A stretch of DNA of 6,988 nucleotides, taken from positions 1 through 6,988 of the forward strand of contig JAJXZC010000117.1 of assembly GCA_021780275.1 (NCBI GenBank). The letters run 5' to 3'. The DNA is from Pseudomonadota bacterium (GTDB taxonomy: Bacteria > Pseudomonadota > Alphaproteobacteria > Parvibaculales > Parvibaculaceae). A model generated the notes under the pieces. That model had not been told where the DNA came from, did not search any database, and was given only the letters and a program-made list of their open reading frames with translations. Shown here piece by piece: positions 5,496 through 6,988 of this stretch (its first letter is position 1; each line of letters starts with the position of its first letter). The translations under genes were made by a program, and so were the position numbers.

Positions 5496-5503
5496 GGGGA
5501 GGA
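5496..5503 (+). promoter_or_regulatory. Ribosome binding site of the acyl-CoA synthetase
   Basis: GGGGAGGA sits six bases before the ATG at 5510, strong and ideally spaced; it fixes the start. The earlier ATGs at 5455 and 5458 open only a frame of 11 codons ending at 5490 and have no such site. Confidence 0.8.
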
Positions 5504-5509
5504 CTGGCG

Positions 5510-6988
5510 ATGAGTACCGGATTTGATCTGGCTGCGCACGGTCAAAAAATGCGCGAGCAGGGCTGGTGGCAGGACAAGACGTTCGACGATCTCCTCGACG
5601 CAGCAATCGCGAAGACGCCGGACAAATATGCGCTTATCGCCTACCGGCACGACCACGGCTTCGATAGGCCGATCAAGACGCTTACCTATACCGAGCTGGG
5701 CGACGCCGTGTCAAAAGCGGCTGGCGCCTTCCGCGCCATGGGCGTCGGTAAGGGCGACGTTGTCGCGGTCATGTTACCTAACTGGTGGGAATTCGCGGTG
5801 ACGAGCTTCGCGCTCGCGCGGATCGGCGCGATCCCTAACCCGCTGATGCACATCTTTCGGGAACGCGAACTGCGATTCATGCTTGGCTTCGCGGAAACCA
5901 AGGCGATCGTCATCCCGAAAGCATTTCGCGGCCACGACTTCGAAGCGATGTTGCTCGCTCTCGGGCCGGAAATGCCGGCGCTCGCGCACATTCTCGTCGT
6001 CGGTTCCGATGCGGAACGATCATTCGACAAACTCGTGATGAACTCGGGTGCCCCGCCGATCAGGAGGCACGATGGGTCGCCGCCTGCCTGCGACGAGATG
6101 GCGGTGTTGATGTACACGTCCGGAACCACGGGCGAACCGAAGGGCGTCATGCATTGCACGAACACGATGATCGCCTGCGCGGAGGCGCTCGGATCTCGTT
6201 TCGGACTGTCGGCCGACGACGTGCATTTCGGTTCGACGCCGTTCGGCCACATGACCGGCTATACGGCTGTCATGGTGCAATCGCTCTACTACGGCGCCAC
6301 CGTCGTCCTGCAGGACGTATGGGAGCCGGCGGCCGGCGTCGCCATCATGAACCGCGAAGGCGTCACCCACATGGCTGCTGCGACGCCGTTCCTGGCCGAC
6401 ATTTGCCGCACCATCTCGAACGGCGCGCCGGCGCCGAAGCTCAAGACCTTCCTCTGCGGCGGTGCCCAAATTCCCCCCGTCGTGATTGAAGAAGCGCGGC
6501 GGCTGATGAACCTCAACGTCTCTTCGCTATGGGGCATGACCGAAAGCCTTGCCGGCACGCTCACGGAACCGCAGCGGGCCGCCGAGAAATCCGCCTCCAC
6601 CGACGGACGCGCGGTGGATGGCGTCGAAATCCTGATCGCGGACGAAGCGCTGAGTCCGCTGCCGGTCGGCAAGACCGGACGTCTGTATTTCCGCGGCTCC
6701 AACCAGTTCCTCGGTTACTACAAGCGGCCGGACCTCGATGGACGTGGCCCGGACGGCTGGTTCGACAGCGGCGATCTCGCCTACCTTGACAAGGACGGGT
6801 ACATTCGCATCGACGGCCGCACGAAGGACATTGTCATTCGCGGCGGCGAGAACCTGCCGGTCGTAGAAATCGAGGCGATCCTCTATCGCCATCCGAATGT
6901 CGTCGACGCCGCGATCGTCGGCTATCCCGACAAGAGGCTGGGCGAACGGGCCTGCGCATTCGTCGTGCTGAAAGACGGCGCCGACTTC
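5510..6988 (+). CDS. AMP-forming acyl-CoA synthetase, cyclohexanecarboxylate-CoA ligase (AliA)-like, 3'-truncated by window edge
   Basis: The 493 residues seen belong to the ANL superfamily, which activates a carboxylate with ATP to an acyl-adenylate and transfers it to CoA. The P-loop YTSGTTGEPKG is at 202-212, the A5 motif SLWGMTES at 339-346 (Trp where Tyr is commonest), and the ribose-binding motif GWFDSGDLA at 416-424 with Asp422. The hinge region GRTKDIVIRGGEN spans 436-448, followed by VEIE at 452-455. The window ends inside the C-terminal domain, before the catalytic lysine motif, so about 50-60 residues are missing compared with the roughly 550 typical of this group. The N-terminal stretch MLPNWWEFAVTSFALARIGA and PLMHIFRERELRFML resembles proteins annotated as cyclohexanecarboxylate-CoA ligase (AliA). 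Related short- or medium-chain and branched-chain acid ligases look alike, so the substrate is tentative. It would be the entry step for the neighbouring acyl-CoA enzymes. Confidence 0.92.
   Translation, partial: MSTGFDLAAHGQKMREQGWWQDKTFDDLLDAAIAKTPDKYALIAYRHDHGFDRPIKTLTYTELGDAVSKAAGAFRAMGVGKGDVVAVMLPNWWEFAVTSFALARIGAIPNPLMHIFRERELRFMLGFAETKAIVIPKAFRGHDFEAMLLALGPEMPALAHILVVGSDAERSFDKLVMNSGAPPIRRHDGSPPACDEMAVLMYTSGTTGEPKGVMHCTNTMIACAEALGSRFGLSADDVHFGSTPFGHMTGYTAVMVQSLYYGATVVLQDVWEPAAGVAIMNREGVTHMAAATPFLADICRTISNGAPAPKLKTFLCGGAQIPPVVIEEARRLMNLNVSSLWGMTESLAGTLTEPQRAAEKSASTDGRAVDGVEILIADEALSPLPVGKTGRLYFRGSNQFLGYYKRPDLDGRGPDGWFDSGDLAYLDKDGYIRIDGRTKDIVIRGGENLPVVEIEAILYRHPNVVDAAIVGYPDKRLGERACAFVVLKDGADF

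Noticed and set aside
5686..6252. Open frame of 188 codons on the minus strand
   Set aside because: Antisense to the acyl-CoA synthetase, whose motifs are continuous through this stretch; Ser/Pro/Ala-rich with no domain signature.

Overview
The window is a gene-dense stretch of a GC-rich bacterial genome. The gene families and codon choice (many GCG, CGC, CTC and ATC codons) fit a proteobacterium, most likely an alphaproteobacterium of the Bradyrhizobium/Rhodopseudomonas sort. That placement is inference from gene content only. Every recognisable gene belongs to CoA-thioester or carboxylic-acid catabolism. No tRNA, rRNA, CRISPR array, insertion sequence or phage gene is visible.

Layout. Block 1 (1-2302, +) is a tight operon. 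It holds the C-terminal half of an MFE-2-type short-chain dehydrogenase (3-440, cut by the left edge), a MaoC/hydratase-2 enoyl-CoA hydratase (441-1295) and a zinc-free MDR-family NADPH oxidoreductase (1292-2302). The first two are separated by one in-frame stop codon followed directly by ATG, in the same SDR-then-hydratase order as the fused eukaryotic MFE-2. The second and third overlap by ATGA. Right after the MDR gene lies a decayed C-terminal piece of an acyl-CoA dehydrogenase (2339-2530). It has an internal stop and a Glu-to-Lys change at the catalytic position, so the operon probably once ended with a fourth enzyme. Block 2 (2583-3758, +) is an intact isobutyryl-CoA-dehydrogenase-type acyl-CoA dehydrogenase with noticeably higher GC3.

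The 3759-4023 stretch holds no convincing gene. On the minus strand it contains a series of strong stem-loops ending in a textbook Rho-independent terminator, placed downstream of a minus-strand VOC/glyoxalase-fold gene (4024-4458). That gene diverges from a FabG-like SDR (4574-5362, +). A terminator-like hairpin follows, then a large AMP-forming acyl-CoA synthetase of the cyclohexanecarboxylate-CoA ligase (AliA-like) type (5510-6988, running off the right edge).

How they may work together (inference). The ligase would activate a branched or alicyclic carboxylate to its CoA ester. An acyl-CoA dehydrogenase would introduce the double bond, MaoC would hydrate it with R-specificity, and the SDRs would oxidise the hydroxyacyl-CoA. 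The MDR enzyme would reduce an unsaturated intermediate or side product. The VOC protein resembles methylmalonyl-CoA epimerase in outline but lacks one expected metal ligand. Two promoter regions, the VOC/SDR divergon and the ligase leader, carry the same CTAGT-TT-ACT(AG) motif. It lies on the -35/-10 elements in one and just after the -10 in the other. This suggests one repressor controls the right-hand genes; no regulator gene is present in the window.
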